Assembly: GCA_024195265.1 (NCBI GenBank)
Contig: JAJLRJ010000005.1
Location: 27,278,036-27,342,035 of the forward strand
DNA from: Dendrophyllia cribrosa
Taxonomy: Eukaryota; Cnidaria; Anthozoa; Scleractinia; Dendrophylliidae
DNA: 64,000 bases
Reading direction: 5' to 3'
The position numbers were made by a program, and so were the translations under genes. The first letter of the stretch is position 1; each line of letters opens with the position of its first letter. This document shows positions 10,771 to 23,900 of the stretch, one piece after another. The notes beneath the pieces are model-generated. The model was not told where the DNA came from. It saw only the letters and a list, made by a program, of their open reading frames with translations, and did not search any database.

Positions 10771-11160
10771 TATTTGCATTTTTGTGCAAAGCTTTCATTT
10801 CTAAGCAAAACTTTAAGATCCGGCAAAGGGGACTCTGCTAACGTTTGTGTGAATTTCGAGAAAGAAAATTGAAACGTTGTTCTCGTTATTGCTTTTAAAC
10901 ACGCAGTTTCGGTATAAAAGGAGCCTGGCCTGGCCATTCTAACCTCCAGTCTTCAATCAACAACTGAAGTATTAACAACTGACAATAAACATGCGTCATT
11001 ACTAAGACCATTGCTAACACAATTCGGAAAAACTTTATGAAAGTTATATCAGAAGTCTTCACGAACTTCTATTTCTTTTTTGCTCAGGTAAAATCTTGGT
11101 TAAAACTATATTTATAGGACGCGCAAGTTAACCACGTTTTGTGACTGAAAGACGCCTTAA
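10771..11160. other. No feature seen
   Basis: AT-rich sequence between the TTAA MITE and a dispersed repeat. No exon-like frame or inverted repeat was recognised. Confidence 0.5.
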
Positions 11161-11240
11161 TTTCCATTTCACACCCAAAAGGTGTGAAATGGGGGAGGAG
11201 CTAAGCCTTTTTATATCGGAACTTAGTGTTTAAGTTCTAC
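11130..11240. repeat. Dispersed repeat, copy 1 (TTTTGTGACTGAAAGACGCC)
   Basis: About 100 bases from ACCACGTTTTGTGACTG through GAAATGGGGGAGGAGCTAAG to the TTTAAG end are repeated almost unchanged at 14,983-15,085. Confidence 0.7.
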
Positions 11241-11448
11241 GTACAGTTTAAATCGGACTCCTTCGAGACCACGGTGGAGTGTAAGCGGGAAAAATTTGAA
11301 GAAATCTTAAGTTCCCCAAAATGAGATCGGATGGTTCAACTGCAGTTTCCATTTTAGGAATCAGACTTGTCCGATGAAAGTTAACCAGTTTCCAATTGCA
11401 ACAAAAATAGATCAGTTCCCTGTGTTATTATTATCCATCGAGACCATT

Positions 11449-11960
11449 TCAATTGGCCATTTTGAGGCTGCGCATGTGTCTGGGTCGGTTTCGTTTCGAA
11501 TTGCACTATGGGGCTGTTTTGGGGACGCAATTCAAACATGGCGTCTGCTCAGGATGTAAACTGAAGCTGTGATCTTGTCAAAAATGGGAGAGTTTAGCTG
11601 TTGCGTACCTGGATGCAGCAACATCTGGAGAAATTCACCAAATATGAACTTTCACACTTTACCAAGTGATCAGAAAGTTAAAAAGGCGTACGTACGACTG
11701 ATACGAAATTCAACCTTGAAGAAGGACGCACCGAGCACAAGGATTTGTGGAGCACATTTTCCAAGAGGAGTGAGGATGAATGGAAATGAACCTTCTCCAA
11801 TGTTTCCCTGGACTATCATCCCATTTTTGACAAGATCACAGCTTTAGTTTACATCCTGAACAGACGCCATGTTTGAATTGCGTCCCCAAAACAGCCCAAT
11901 AGAGCAATTCGAAACGAAACCGACCCAGCCTCATGCGCAACCTCAAAATAGCCAATAGCA
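11449..11960. mobile_element. Inverted-arm element enclosing a THAP exon
   Basis: The left arm (about 11,449-11,589) and right arm (about 11,817-11,960) are inverted copies of about 140 bases: CGGTTTCGTTTCGAATTGC and GACGCAATTCAAACATGGCG are found on both sides. The loop of roughly 230 bases encodes a THAP zinc finger. Because the right arm repeats the sequence before the start codon, the structure resembles an inverted duplication of a gene's first exon. Confidence 0.8.
11584..11847 (+). CDS. THAP-type zinc finger fragment
   Basis: From ATG at 11,584 the product begins MGEFSCCVPGCSN, has HTLPSD about 20 residues on, and ICGAHFPRGVR then MFPW near the end. This is the C2CH THAP pattern (CxxxC early, CxxH late, and the AVPTF-like FPW box). 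THAP domains bind DNA and occur in P-element-type transposases and host regulators. The usual Trp in the middle seems replaced (AYVRLI). The frame ends 12 residues after FPW, inside the right inverted arm, so no catalytic region is present. I call it a captured or truncated THAP exon, not a working transposase. Confidence 0.7.
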   Translation: MGEFSCCVPGCSNIWRNSPNMNFHTLPSDQKVKKAYVRLIRNSTLKKDAPSTRICGAHFPRGVRMNGNEPSPMFPWTIIPFLTRSQL

Positions 11961-12857
11961 CTTTTCCCGGTTAACCTTTCTCATTTGCATTACAATTGCC
12001 TCGCAACCACGTTGATTTGTATATGTACTTGCATGGGCCCGAGTAAAATTTAGTATTAATATCACGCGTGTTTTTTTGATTCTGATTCTGAAAACACAAG
12101 TGATATCAAGGGATCATGCGATTACTTGTTTAGAGGGAAAAATTATAGGAAAACCTTTCAGACTTTTTAAGAGTCTCTCAGACTTGAAACTACCCAAAGT
12201 GAAAATACTCTCTCGCAAACTGACAAGAAAAACTTTTCAACTCACTGTGGTTAAATAAATTGCTATTTGGCTGTTATGTACATCGATCTAGAACATAGCT
12301 TAATTTTTATCGATAAAAGACACTTTACGACAAAAACAGAGCAAGTTTTATTTAAGCGTTCCTGTGTTTGAAGTTTTTGCCGCTTTGATAACAACAACAA
12401 ATGGAGAGTTCAAACTTGCTTGCACGTTTGACAATTTAATTGCTTTCTTTCACTTCTTTTAACCTTATTCTTTCCCCTGTTAAACGTATATTGTCCCTTT
12501 CAGCAAAATCTGTCAAAGTTCTTTTCTTATGGTCCGCAGAAATCCGCATATATTCAATGAAGTGATGGAATTTTAAAATCTTTTGTCGCATGAATGAATT
12601 TCTTCGAGGTCTTCAACGTAGTTAATCCAAGATTTGACACAAATTTGGCGTAAAATGCTGTAATTCACCTGTAGAATTCCATTCTTAGGTATCATCCGAT
12701 TTCCTTCCTTTTTTATAACAAAATCTCCGGAAAAACATGCGAGTGCTCCGTTTGTAAATTTTCTTCAATATCCCTCCAAGCCAAATGAATGCAACGAGAA
12801 CGATGCGCTCAACCAATCACGAGTGAAAATTTTTACGCTCGACCATTCCGGATCAAG

Positions 12858-12898
<41 letters not shown>

Positions 12899-13010
12899 CG
12901 AAAAAATGCCCTCCGTCTCAGCCAATAAGCATTCAGTAATTTTGCCCGCTATGTTATAACTATTGCAATACAAATGAGAAAGGTTAACCGTGAAAAGGGC
13001 TATTAAAGAA
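11946..13010. repeat. Outer inverted repeat pair about 1 kb apart
   Basis: GGTTAACCTTTCTCATTTGC near 11,970 pairs with GCAATACAAATGAGAAAGGT near 12,962, with matching flanks (AATAGC...CTTTTCCCGG against CCGTGAAAAGGGCTATT). The inside is AT-rich with no recognised gene. It may be a larger non-autonomous element next to the THAP unit. Confidence 0.5.
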
Positions 13011-13201
13011 ATTGACGTAAACAGCCCATACCAATTCGCGTAACCTGCATGCTTCTCCGTCTACAACAACTTATTTGTTCGTTCACCTCGATATTTCGCA
13101 CAGTTTCGGTTAGCCTTTGGGTTTAATGAAGAAATAAATAATGCTTTAAAATACATTAGACTTTTCAAGGAGACTAAGATTTCTTCCTCTATTTCGTTTA
13201 A

Positions 13202-13640
13202 AGCCTGGTTTCCCTATAATCGCAAGGATCGTAAGGATCGCAGCGATCGCAGAAAAAAGTGTTGTGCGACCCTTGCGATCATATGGAAACCAAAAACTTT
13301 GCGGTTCTTGCGATCGTTACGATCCTTGCGATCCTTGCGATTGCAATCGCAGAGATGGAAAAGTTTCTCTGCGATCCTTGCGATCAAGAGGTTTTTGTAT
13401 GGAAACCACTCTTACGATCCTTGCGATCCTTGCGATCCTTGCGATCCTTGCGATCCAAAATGTCCCAGAAAGCATTTCACACCAAAGCCTTGTATCCCAT
13501 AATGCACTTAAAGTTTATCGGATCCAGGCCTACTCGACGTTTCCTTGCGATCGCTGTGATCATATGGAAACCCGAGGTCTCAGCGATCGCAAGGATCACA
13601 AGAATCGCAGCGATCGTTGCGATTATATGGAAACCAGGCT
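13202..13640. mobile_element. Harbinger-type MITE made of GATCGC/GCGATC words (copy 1)
   Basis: TIRs AGCCTGGTTTCCCTATAATC and GATTATATGGAAACCAGGCT; the target TAA lies at 13,199-13,201 and 13,641-13,643, fitting the TWA duplication of PIF/Harbinger elements. The interior is almost wholly built from short words such as CTTGCGATC, GCAAGGATC and GCGATCGC, some in tandem (13,412-13,455). ATATGGAAACC recurs internally, suggesting nested or multimeric growth. A second copy is at 49,365-49,683. Open frames over it (RSLRSLRS or DPCDPCD) are artefacts. Confidence 0.85.
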
Positions 13641-13697
13641 TAAGAGGCGGTCGCTCAGAAAAGTGTTAGCAGAAAGAGTATTTATCTTATTCCCTAC

Positions 13698-13952
13698 CTT
13701 ACGGGCGCAATGGAATATGACGATCATCAGTCCCTGGAGAGAATTGAAGATGGCGAATATGTACTTGAATGCGATTGTATCTGAACTGAAGCTCAAGAGT
13801 CCGAACAGCCACGTGATTCCAAGCAAAGGAAGAAGGACCGCGGAGGCCTTCACTCCAGCCCTCAACTTCTTAATCTGTGTTTTGTCCTTCACTTTTCCCT
13901 TCGTTGGTTCCATCATTCGACGAATCACCAGGATAAAAACTACGAAATTTAT
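13698..13952 (-). CDS. Receptor exon 17: end of TM5, TM6, TM7
   Basis: Acceptor TTTACACAG before ATAAATTTC and donor CGTAAG/GTAGGG. The 85 codons (phase 0 in and out) complete TM5 ([10 protein letters not shown]), give the third intracellular loop with many Lys, then TM6 ([16 protein letters not shown]) and TM7 ([20 protein letters not shown]) followed by CARK. These are near-signature motifs of adhesion GPCRs. The next exon should carry the cytoplasmic tail. If the donor were not used, the frame would run 15 or so codons into the neighbouring MITE and stop. Confidence 0.9.
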
Positions 13953-14916
13953 CTGTGTAAAAGATCAATATCATTTATTATTTTAGCTTTACCACACAAG
14001 ATCTCAAATTTATAGGTACAATACCAGAAGCAAAAGTAGCCTAAGCTTGCCGAAGTGTCGTACTTCGCTTGCCCAACAATCATTTGCGTACCGCGGCGCC
14101 AGGGTGTGGAACACTATCTCCCCTGAACTACAGAACAGCCGTTCCGTAAATGCTTTTAAACGCAAATAGACCAATTTTGATATATTAAAATTCATACTTG
14201 GCTCCGAGGCTTGGGGGAATAAAACAAAAAAAATGAATAATTCAACGCTGAACCTCGATGTGTTTTCTTTTGTTTTATTTCCCAAGCCTCGGAGCCAAGT
14301 ATGAATTTTAATATATCGAAATTGGTCTATTGAAGGCGTCATTGCTAAGTAATAGCTAATTTCTCTGAGCAACTCGAAATTTTTATCTTTGCAATAGTAT
14401 TGTATTCGTTTTAAGTCATTACCATTATTGCAAATTCTATTTCTACATTTTATTTATTGTTAATTAGTCCGGAAGATCCCATTTGGGAAAACTAATAGAG
14501 CAGTTTTCAATTGAGTGTCGCAAAACCAAAACCAAAGTAATTACTCTGACCAATCACAGTAGTCGTAAACAATCCAATGAACCAATCAGAGCTAGAAGCA
14601 ATCACATGTCGGCGGCGCAATTTTCCCTTTCGTAAACAAGCGATGCCATTTTAGCGACACTTAGAAAATTTTTCACCAATTTTAAAATTCAGTTTTTTTT
14701 TTTTTTCTATTCTTGTGCTTCCAACCTTTCACCCTAGTTAAGTTTCACCTTAGTTAAGCTTGTTCAAAGTGCGACGCTGTTAGGCTTGGCCTATCTATCT
14801 ATCTATATATATAAATGTATCCGTTATTTTTGGGCAGTTGCCTGATGATTGCTTCGAGAGAAGCATGAAACTCGGAGTTGCAAATATATGTGTTTGAACT
14901 AGTCCATATATTTTCT

Positions 14917-14982
<66 letters not shown>

Positions 14983-17900
14983 CCATGTTTTGTGACTGAA
15001 AGACGCCTTAATTTGCATTTCACACCCAAAAGGTAAGAAATGGGGGAGGAGCTAAGTCTTTTATACCGGAACTTCGTGTTTAAAGATAATACCATTGTCA
15101 TTGTTAATATTTTTTTTTCAAATGAAGTTAAAAGGACACTGTCCTATGACATATCGTCTTTTCGTCGACCTTGCTTTACAGTCAAAACCGGTCAAGCGTT
15201 TCTACCAAGAATTAATTAATGGGTTCATTATTGCAAATTTGATTTCATTACTCGTTTCAATAATCCGCTCTTCGAATAAATAGTGCAAAATTCAAAATAA
15301 GCCTCGATTCAAAAATCTACAATGAACAAATGGCAAAATTTTACGCAGTCAATCGCAAATTGATATAAACTCGTGGTTATTTGGGAAAATTCGAGGAAAA
15401 AGTCTAGCGAAAGCCATGTAATTGTTGATATTTTTTTGTATGTCCGAAAGCCTTCTCATACAGCGCTCCATGAATCTGATTTTTCCTTTTGTTCATTAAT
15501 CCAATCAAAATTCGATTTTTGAATCGAGGCTTATTTTGAATTTCGCATTATTTATTCGAAGAGCGGATTATTGAAACGAGTAATGAAATCAAATTTGCAA
15601 TAATGAATTCATTAATTCATTCTTGGTGGGAACGCTTGACCGGTTTTGACTGTAAGCTTACTTTGATATCTGGAAATAGGACAAAATAGCCAAAAGTAAT
15701 CAAGGAAAGAAATATGAACTAAAGAGACAAACCGACGACTAAAAAGGTGACAGTTTTGATTTCTTGACCACCTGTCACAAAATCAAATTCCATGAAATGT
15801 AATCCACTTCCATCATTGCAATCCAGCACCTCTATAAAACTACTCTTCTGTTTTGCTCTATAGAATCTTTGTATCCAATTAAGTTGTATATTTGGTGGCA
15901 TTTAGCACCAAATATGGAAATAAGGTAAGCAAAATTTGGTTATTTTGGCAGGACAGTGTCCCTTTAAGCGATCACGGCTTTCGATTGAATGGTATTACTT
16001 TTGGATCTTAAGTGCAGTAACATCATGAACAGTACCACAGTGACATACACTCGTTTTATCTCGTGAATACGCGAAGCGTTGAACATGATATAGTATACGG
16101 GCTCAGATATTGTATACGAGATATTGTATATATTGTATACGAGATATTGTATACGGGCTCAGTATTATGAAAAAGTCATGCAAACGAAATTCGCCGAATT
16201 TCAGCGAATTACGCGAATTTCGGCGAAAAAATTGCGAAATTTCGCTTCAGACGAAATATCTGCGACATTTCGGACATCTATTGTTCAAGTTTCGGCGAAA
16301 TTTCGCGAGCTAGGCGAAAAAGTGAGACGACATTTCGCGGTACTTAACGAAATATCGCCGCGAACTTTCGGTTCGGCTAGACGAAAATTCGCCTCATACA
16401 AACGAAAATTCGTTTCGGCTAAACGATAATTCGCCTACGCTAAACGAAATTTCGTTTCTTAGCCTTAGCGAAAGTTCGTGGGCGCTAAGCGAAACTTAAA
16501 CATGAGCTGACCTTTTTTTTTATAAACTCACGAACTTTGGACTTGCGAACTTATAAACTTGCGAACTTACTGTTAAGTCGCGATAATTATGTACATGTGT
16601 AGAGTATGTCACCTTGTCTTAGCTTCCAAGAAAGGGAGGTTAAAGAAAATAAAACTCATTTGTTTTAATACAGAAATAATAGCTAATTTAATGAAAAGCG
16701 AATGACCAGATGTAAGACGGATCGTTGTGTTCTGATAAATGCGCTAGCCGTTGCTATGGTATATGAACAAGGCCGCGCGGAGACTAAGGTTGTAACGGGA
16801 AACATCGTGTGTTTGTATACACAGTACATGGCGTTTTGGCAAGTATCGAGCGAGTACAGTATACCGGCAATGTCTATAACAACTAGTCTTGGAAGTGCAA
16901 TTATATACTTTTCGTATTTATGAAGCTTTGGACCAATTCTCACTTGTTTGTATGTTTTCTATTTTAAAGACTACCGAATGTTTGAATCTCTTTCATAGCA
17001 CGCGCGCAATGCCTAAAAATTATCCTTTGTCAGTCACCAAACGTTAAATTAACATAAGTTCGCACTTTCAGTCTCATTTCCTTTCTAAGACCGCCAAACT
17101 CTAGAATATTTTTGTAGGGCGCGCGTGTGACAAAACTATACTTTTCATAACCTTCAAATTGACAACCTTCGAATTGATTCTTGCTTGTGTGTTTTACCGA
17201 CGTTGCTAATTGAACCAAATCGAACGTTCGATTAATCGAACTTAATCGAACCCAATCACGCGATTGGGTTCGATTGAGTTCGGTAATCGAACACAATCGA
17301 ACTCTCACAAAACATTTTGAGTAATCGAACGTTCGAGTGCGTTCGATTGAGTACGATTAGGTTCGATTTCATTCGATTTGGGGAGTGATTGAAAAACAAC
17401 GGTCGCGTCTTTGGATTCGCGATCAGATTGCACTCGACTCGAGCTCGACTAAAAATGGTGGGTGAGAATAACGGGTTAATACGAGTCATTAGCGTATACA
17501 TTCCCGAGAATAACGAATAAATAAACTGAAAGGAAATTGCTTTTGTCAATTTTATTACATTAACGCTAATCAGCCTGGGAAGGGGGGGGGGGGGGGGGCC
17601 TCGCTAAATTTAACATTTATAACTTCTTTAATATGTATTCAAACGCCATCAAACTTTGTGACTTTTCCTAAAATTTATCTGGCAACAATTTCGTGTGACA
17701 ATTTATTGATCAGGTGACTTGATGTTTCCATGGCAACAAGATTTTGACAGCAATGTTTTTGAAATTTGCATATTTGTACCTTTGAATGAAGAAAAACAAT
17801 GTTTATTGGTATAACTTTTCTATTTTTACGTCATTTAGCGTTTATTTATTGATTTTGATTAATTTTCAGTCAATTTGGACGGTTTTTAAGAGGTTTTAAA

Positions 17901-20900
17901 ACAATTCAGAAATCCAAGATGGCGGCCGTATAACTAATTACCTAATAACTACGTCGTATGACGTCATTTTTCCATTGTGCGGACCGCAAAAGAGACAGTT
18001 TTGGACGTGCTATGTACCCTCTAGAAGTCAGGAACTCAAAAAAAGCCCAGGCTGAATAGGGTTAAGAAAAGTTCACAAGTTATATCGCCGGCTGCTATTC
18101 CGTCGCTTATATCTTCGGTTTCTACAGTGAAGTAAGGTTTAAATTTCTATTGTCAGTTGGACTTTATTTTTTTTGGATTTTTCGATTTTACAGTCGGTTT
18201 TATATTCTTCCATTTGTAAAATCAAAGTATTTTCCATGCCCACATGTTATTTCATTAATTTCCAAGTGTATTACGTGTTAAAAGATGATTGCTGTAGTAA
18301 ACTTTTTTAAATTTCCCAGTGTAATTACGTCATCCAGTTGTCTAGACAGTCTCGTTTCACACAATGCATATACACCTAATTCAAAAAAGGTTGCTTTGGT
18401 CATTGGTAATTGGGCATTGGGAAGCTATTGTTTGGCGGTCACTCAAGCAAAGCATTGTATTGTGTTCCGTATGCCCAAATGCCAATGCCCAATTACCAAT
18501 GACCAATTGCCAAAGCAACCTTTATTGAATTAGGTATATGACGCTAAGATGTTTTGGTCGTTTTAAATCTAATTTATTATTCAATTCTTTGACAACAAAT
18601 TCATTACAGAAAATTACAACCCATCTGTTGTTTCGTATTCATGAGATGGCTCTTAGAGATTATCCAAAATTTTACGAACGTGCTAAGAACGTATCGAGGC
18701 CGAGATTTAGGTAAGAAATGTCTTTATTCACCACGTTTACAATGATTAAAAAAATTGTTTGGTCCGAGTAAAATTTCAGTCCAACGGAGCCCAAAATGCG
18801 AGAATCAACGAGAAACACCAAACGAATCGTCTCGCGGAAAGATGTTCGAAAGGTCTTAGTCATCTTTACAAATTCGTAATAGATTGGATTAAAAACGAGC
18901 TTTCTTTAGTAAATTATCGCCTAAAACTTTCGTAATCATCAGAAAAATCTAACGCCTTTTGTTTTAATAAAATGTCACAAATGAATACTTAAAAAGATAT
19001 TATTTATATATAATAAAAAAATATTATTATTTGTAACAAATTCAAAACAGAGTAGAAATCTAAATTTAGGATAAATGGATGAAAATAATTAATCATGGCT
19101 TAATTGATTGAATGAGCTGAGGAATAACAGATTAAAAACGAACTTTCTTTAGTAAAATATCGCCTAAAACTTTCGTAATTATCGGAAAAATCTAACGCCT
19201 TTTGTTTTAATAAAATGTCACAAATGAATACTTAAAAAGATATTACTTATATATAATAAACAAATATTATTATTTGTAACAAATTCAAAACAGAGTAGAA
19301 ATATAAATTTAGGATAAATGGATGAAAATAATTAATCATGGCTTAATTGATTAAATGAGCTGAGGAATAACAGAGGCGAATTAATTTTCACTGACCAAAA
19401 TAACGGCTAGTGCTGGTGCAATAAACGCCCAAATAAGTCCGCTCTCGACATCAAGCCAGCAAGCTGTTGCGTTACCATAACCATTTGCTTGAGTGACGGC
19501 CAGTGAAATGGTGACAACGACGGCCGGGAAACCTAGTAAAAAATAACAAGAACAAAATCAACCGGGATCAAACAAAACAAACATCAGCGTTGTCGTGTGG
19601 TTAGGGCGCTGGACCTCAAATCGGGAGGTCCCGAGTTCAAGTCCCGCTCTAGCTCTAGCTGGAGTTGTTTAACGGTACACTAGAATTCAACTCCTCGGCC
19701 ACGCTTGTTAGTAGCCAACTGGTCTGCCTCCTGCCAGTTGGGATTTTTAACATGTTATGTTCAATTTGCAATATCTGTTTCCTTATTTGAGTGGCGTGCC
19801 TGTAAAGTAGCTGCAGCAAATTCGCTGCTGGAGAGCTAAGTGCTCGTCCACTATAAACAATATTTACATGTTTTTTTTTACATCATTAACCATACATCTC
19901 CTCGTCACTTACGCCCATGAAACATTCCTATTTGGTCATGCATTATACTGTCGTAGTGGACAGGTAGAGTTCACAATTCTCAGATTCCGTAAGTGCAATG
20001 CAACTAACGAATATTCCAAACGTATATGTCTTCACATGAACGTACTGCGTTCCTATTTTCTTAGCAGTCTTTTAGAAACTCACGGCTTTACCTGTCAGTA
20101 AGTAAGACAACCAAAAAATGTCGAGGAGGGTTTTTGTTTTGATGGTCTTGGTTTAGATTTTAGCAAACGTTCTTTCGTTTCACGGGTGTATTTTCTTTCA
20201 CCCGTCTTTCAATAACCTCTAACCCTGAAAACCCTAACCAAAAATTAACATTTTACTTTGGTGTTTTAGATTAATTTGCGATCGGAGAACAATACGGATG
20301 GAAAGCCTGGTTCATATAATTATTTGAAAATCTGTCTTATTTTGATATTGCCCGCATTCTTATTCATATACTGCCTTAAACAAAACTTCTATAAAGAAAA
20401 CAAAAACATTAGAAAGGCAAACCTACCCCATCCAAAGAGGTAGAAGTACTTCATTTTGTCTTCAGCGTCAGCTTCAAGTCCAAACGGTAACACGATCACG
20501 ATGTAGTGTAGCACGCCCTCGCACAACATCCATGAAAACAAAGCCAGTAAGAAGTAATGCAATAAGGCCGCTACCACTGGACAACTAGCCTGTGAATCAC
20601 ATGACTTTTATTATCTTCATGCAATAACGCCAAACCGGAAAAAGCGAAGGGGATCAATTACCACCCAAACAAGACGCTGTGATAGGCCGCCTCGTACGTG
20701 CGCGAATGCGCTGCTTGTGGGACATGTCGCTGAGTCAAGACGCTTGCTTATTGTACATGAACGGATTTTACACAAGGACACCTTCATTACGAGGAGTTTC
20801 GAAACTATTTTTCAAAAAGAAGATGACGGACAAGATGGTGGCCTCGCATTTGGTTTATTATTATTTTGTTGCGAGGACAGGTCACATAAACAACGCTCGT

Positions 20901-23900
20901 TTTTTTGCCACGACCAGTCGCACGAAATTAAACCAGTCTTAATTTATGCAGCCTGCCGCGGAGACAAAATTATCTCGCAGAAACAAGGATTTTTCGTTTA
21001 AATGAGCATATCACATAAAAGGAGTTGCTGCTGGAAGCTTTTCCCGCGTCCTGTCTCTGCGACCAGTCACCCAGTGTTTTCCGACCGTCACAATTAAATA
21101 AGTGGGGCAAACACCTGAAGAACTGCAGCGTGGCCTGTATGTCTTACAAAAATTCACAGCTAAAGGATACAAGAAACGGTTAAAACATCGTTACCTGTAG
21201 TTGATGTGGGTTTTAAGTTCCTTCTTCCCTTTTGAGTCTGTATACGAAATCCTATGGTGTGACCACTCAAATGAAACCTCTTCGGCAGTACTTTTGAAGA
21301 GTTACCAATTATTTTTCAATATTAAAAAAAATGAAATTTGGTATTTTTCTTGCAGTGAATTTTGAATTTGGCACTCGTGGGAGCTAAAGGATTAACAAAT
21401 ACCCCTAAAAACGTGGTGGACATTTTTAAAATTGAACTGGGAAATGCACCAAATTGCAATGACGTTGTTATAGAAAAGTTAAAAATGAAAAAAGGCCAAT
21501 AGGAATTAACTAGGCCCGCAAACTACAGTCTCGGATTTAAATGTGAATTCTCAAAGCAGTCATGCGCTACGGTATATTAACAGGTTTTGCACTTTTTCTT
21601 TTTATAGTACAACTGTGAGCATGCAACAGACTCGTAGCTACTTTTTCTATAGTACCCGTCGTAGTTTACAGATGAAATTTGTCCGAAAGCATGCAAAATG
21701 AAAGCACGAGTTTGAGTGCAACAACGGAAGGTGATGTCATTTTCCTGAATGAATTATTTTGCCTGATTGAAGCTTCCCTACATTGGATTAAAATCTGGGC
21801 CATAAGGTGGAAGAAATCATTAAAATCTCCCACAAAAAAAAACGCCCCAGAATGCACGATCATGTACAGCTATAAACAAGTGGTTTCCTTGTGAATGCTT
21901 CAAGATATGATGATTCCGGCATTGAGCGAACTAATTACTATTTGCCCTTTTTATACATTTTTTTTTTCTATGACAACGTATGTTATTACAATTAGGTATA
22001 TCTTGATGTGATTTCTGTTTACTACGTGAAACATTTACACGCCAACCAACATTCTATTTACTCCATAGTCGGCTGAAATGATTTTTTTTCTTGGTCCTTC
22101 GCGGGCCAACAATACCCCACCACCCTCCTATCCAAAAATAATAGGGTGCGAATGAAAGACCATACCTACCTTGTTTCTTGCTAATCCTTCAAAAATTACA
22201 ATTGCACAAGTAATTGCGATTGCAGCGCATAAGTTCAGTAGCACTTTAACTCCTGTCTTGATTGGCCTAACGAACAGAGCGAGAGCAATGATGGCAATAA
22301 GAACAGCTAGCAGTGAAATGGAACAGCCAACTATGGAGATGATTTCCAGAGCTTCTTTGTCATTTTCATTTCCCTACAACATTTTAGGAATAAAGGAAGA
22401 TGAAGATAGACGTGATTAAACTAGAAACATCAATTAATAGATATGGGCATTTGTTGGTGAAAGAAAAAGTTACATTTAAGATTCAAAGATATTCATCTTT
22501 GATGGCAGTAATGGCATTTTAGCGTTTTAAGTCGCCTTAGGAGTATGACTAACCATTCTAGTTAAATAAGTTGTGGAACGAACCTTGCTAACTTCTCCCA
22601 AAAAGTGAGCTGTCCCGAGAATACATGGAGAAAAAACTGTTACAACTGGCACAGCGTAGCGCCTGAGAAATTTCACAGTAATTGTAAAAAGCCTACTTCT
22701 CATTCCATTGGATGCTTTTTTGCCACGTGCCTTTCACAAAAGTCATCTTAACCCAATTCAAGAAAAAATAATTTAAGAGAACAGATCCACCATGCATGGG
22801 CCTTTTCCAATGAAAAGTGTTCTTACTCTATTATTACATAGTACGGGTGTTTGAGGCCGACACCTGGTTGGTCTGTTTCAATGACATCGTATTATTTTAT
22901 AGGTTGTTGTTCTCTCTCACAACACGCGATTTTTGTTCGTTGTACAAGTAAAATACCTCCAAAAGAGAGCTATGTAGTATATGATATCGGATCTCTGTGA
23001 AATGGAGACCGTGCAGTCATGGGAGAGAGGAAGCGAATAACCTTCACATCATGGGCAAGTACTTGAAGGGATAGATAAGAGGGCCCTTCAGGCGGTGAGA
23101 CACCTTATTGAGACTTATATTAAAGGTAATGTCGACACCACTAAGTGTAAAAAAAAAAGAAACTCTAAAATACCCTTCCCCAGGATTGAACCTGGGACCT
23201 TACAGAACCTACACTACCGTATGTCTACACTACCAGAGTACCACCAAGCTTCTGGGGTTGTTTAGGCCTAAATTTAACTATATGACCTGCTAACTCTAAC
23301 ATTAAAATAAAAAAAAATAATAATTAAATAAATCAACTTTGTTTAACGAGGGTGACCCTTAACAGTCATGTGACTGACAAACCTGTGGCCCGCGAATTCC
23401 AGGTCGAATTGGAATTTAGAAATGTTAGGTTTTGATGAGGGAGGAAAAACCGAAGTACCCGGAGAAAAAACCCTCGGAGCAAGGATGAGACTCAACCCAC
23501 ATATGACACCGAGTCCGGAAATTGAACCCGGGCCACATTGGTGGAAGGCGAGCGCTCTCACCACTGCGTCATCCCTGCTCCCCAAAGCTAACCAACTAAT
23601 CCATTATTTGCCTATATAATTATCAATAAGGTATCCGATTTCCTGTTGGGCCCTCTTATCTATCCCTTCAAGTGTCATCCCACATCATGGGCCCAAGCTA
23701 ATCATGATTATATTGAAAATAATTATCATGGTGCACAGGGTTTTGTTCTCTTGATTATTTTCTCTTGCCCAATGCGGTATACAATTTTTATAATAAATAT
23801 TGCACTTGTCAAGTTGAAATGTCATTTGGTTCAATGCTCATGAAAACGGTATTCTGTTTAACTTACAGTTGAACCATATGGATCCATGAGTGCTGCGAAG

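Larger units (their letters stand above)
23053..23681. mobile_element. TIR element with tRNA-like core and 7-bp target duplication; hosts a nested SINE
   Basis: TIRs GGG...ACTTGAAGGGATAGATAA and its complement GGGCCCTCTTATCTATCCC end at 23,053 and 23,681; ACATCAT is duplicated at 23,046-23,052 and 23,682-23,688. A tRNA-like block is at 23,180-23,252 and a separate SINE was inserted at 23,405-23,582. The internal words TAATGTCGACAC and AATAAGG...TCCGA are shared with 42,766-43,109. Confidence 0.8.

Noticed and set aside
13259..13986. Long plus-strand frames ([15 protein letters not shown])
   Set aside because: They run through the GATCGC MITE and then antisense through receptor exon 17; no independent protein signal.
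14795..15101. Frames reading YIYIYI
   Set aside because: Translation of an AT microsatellite.
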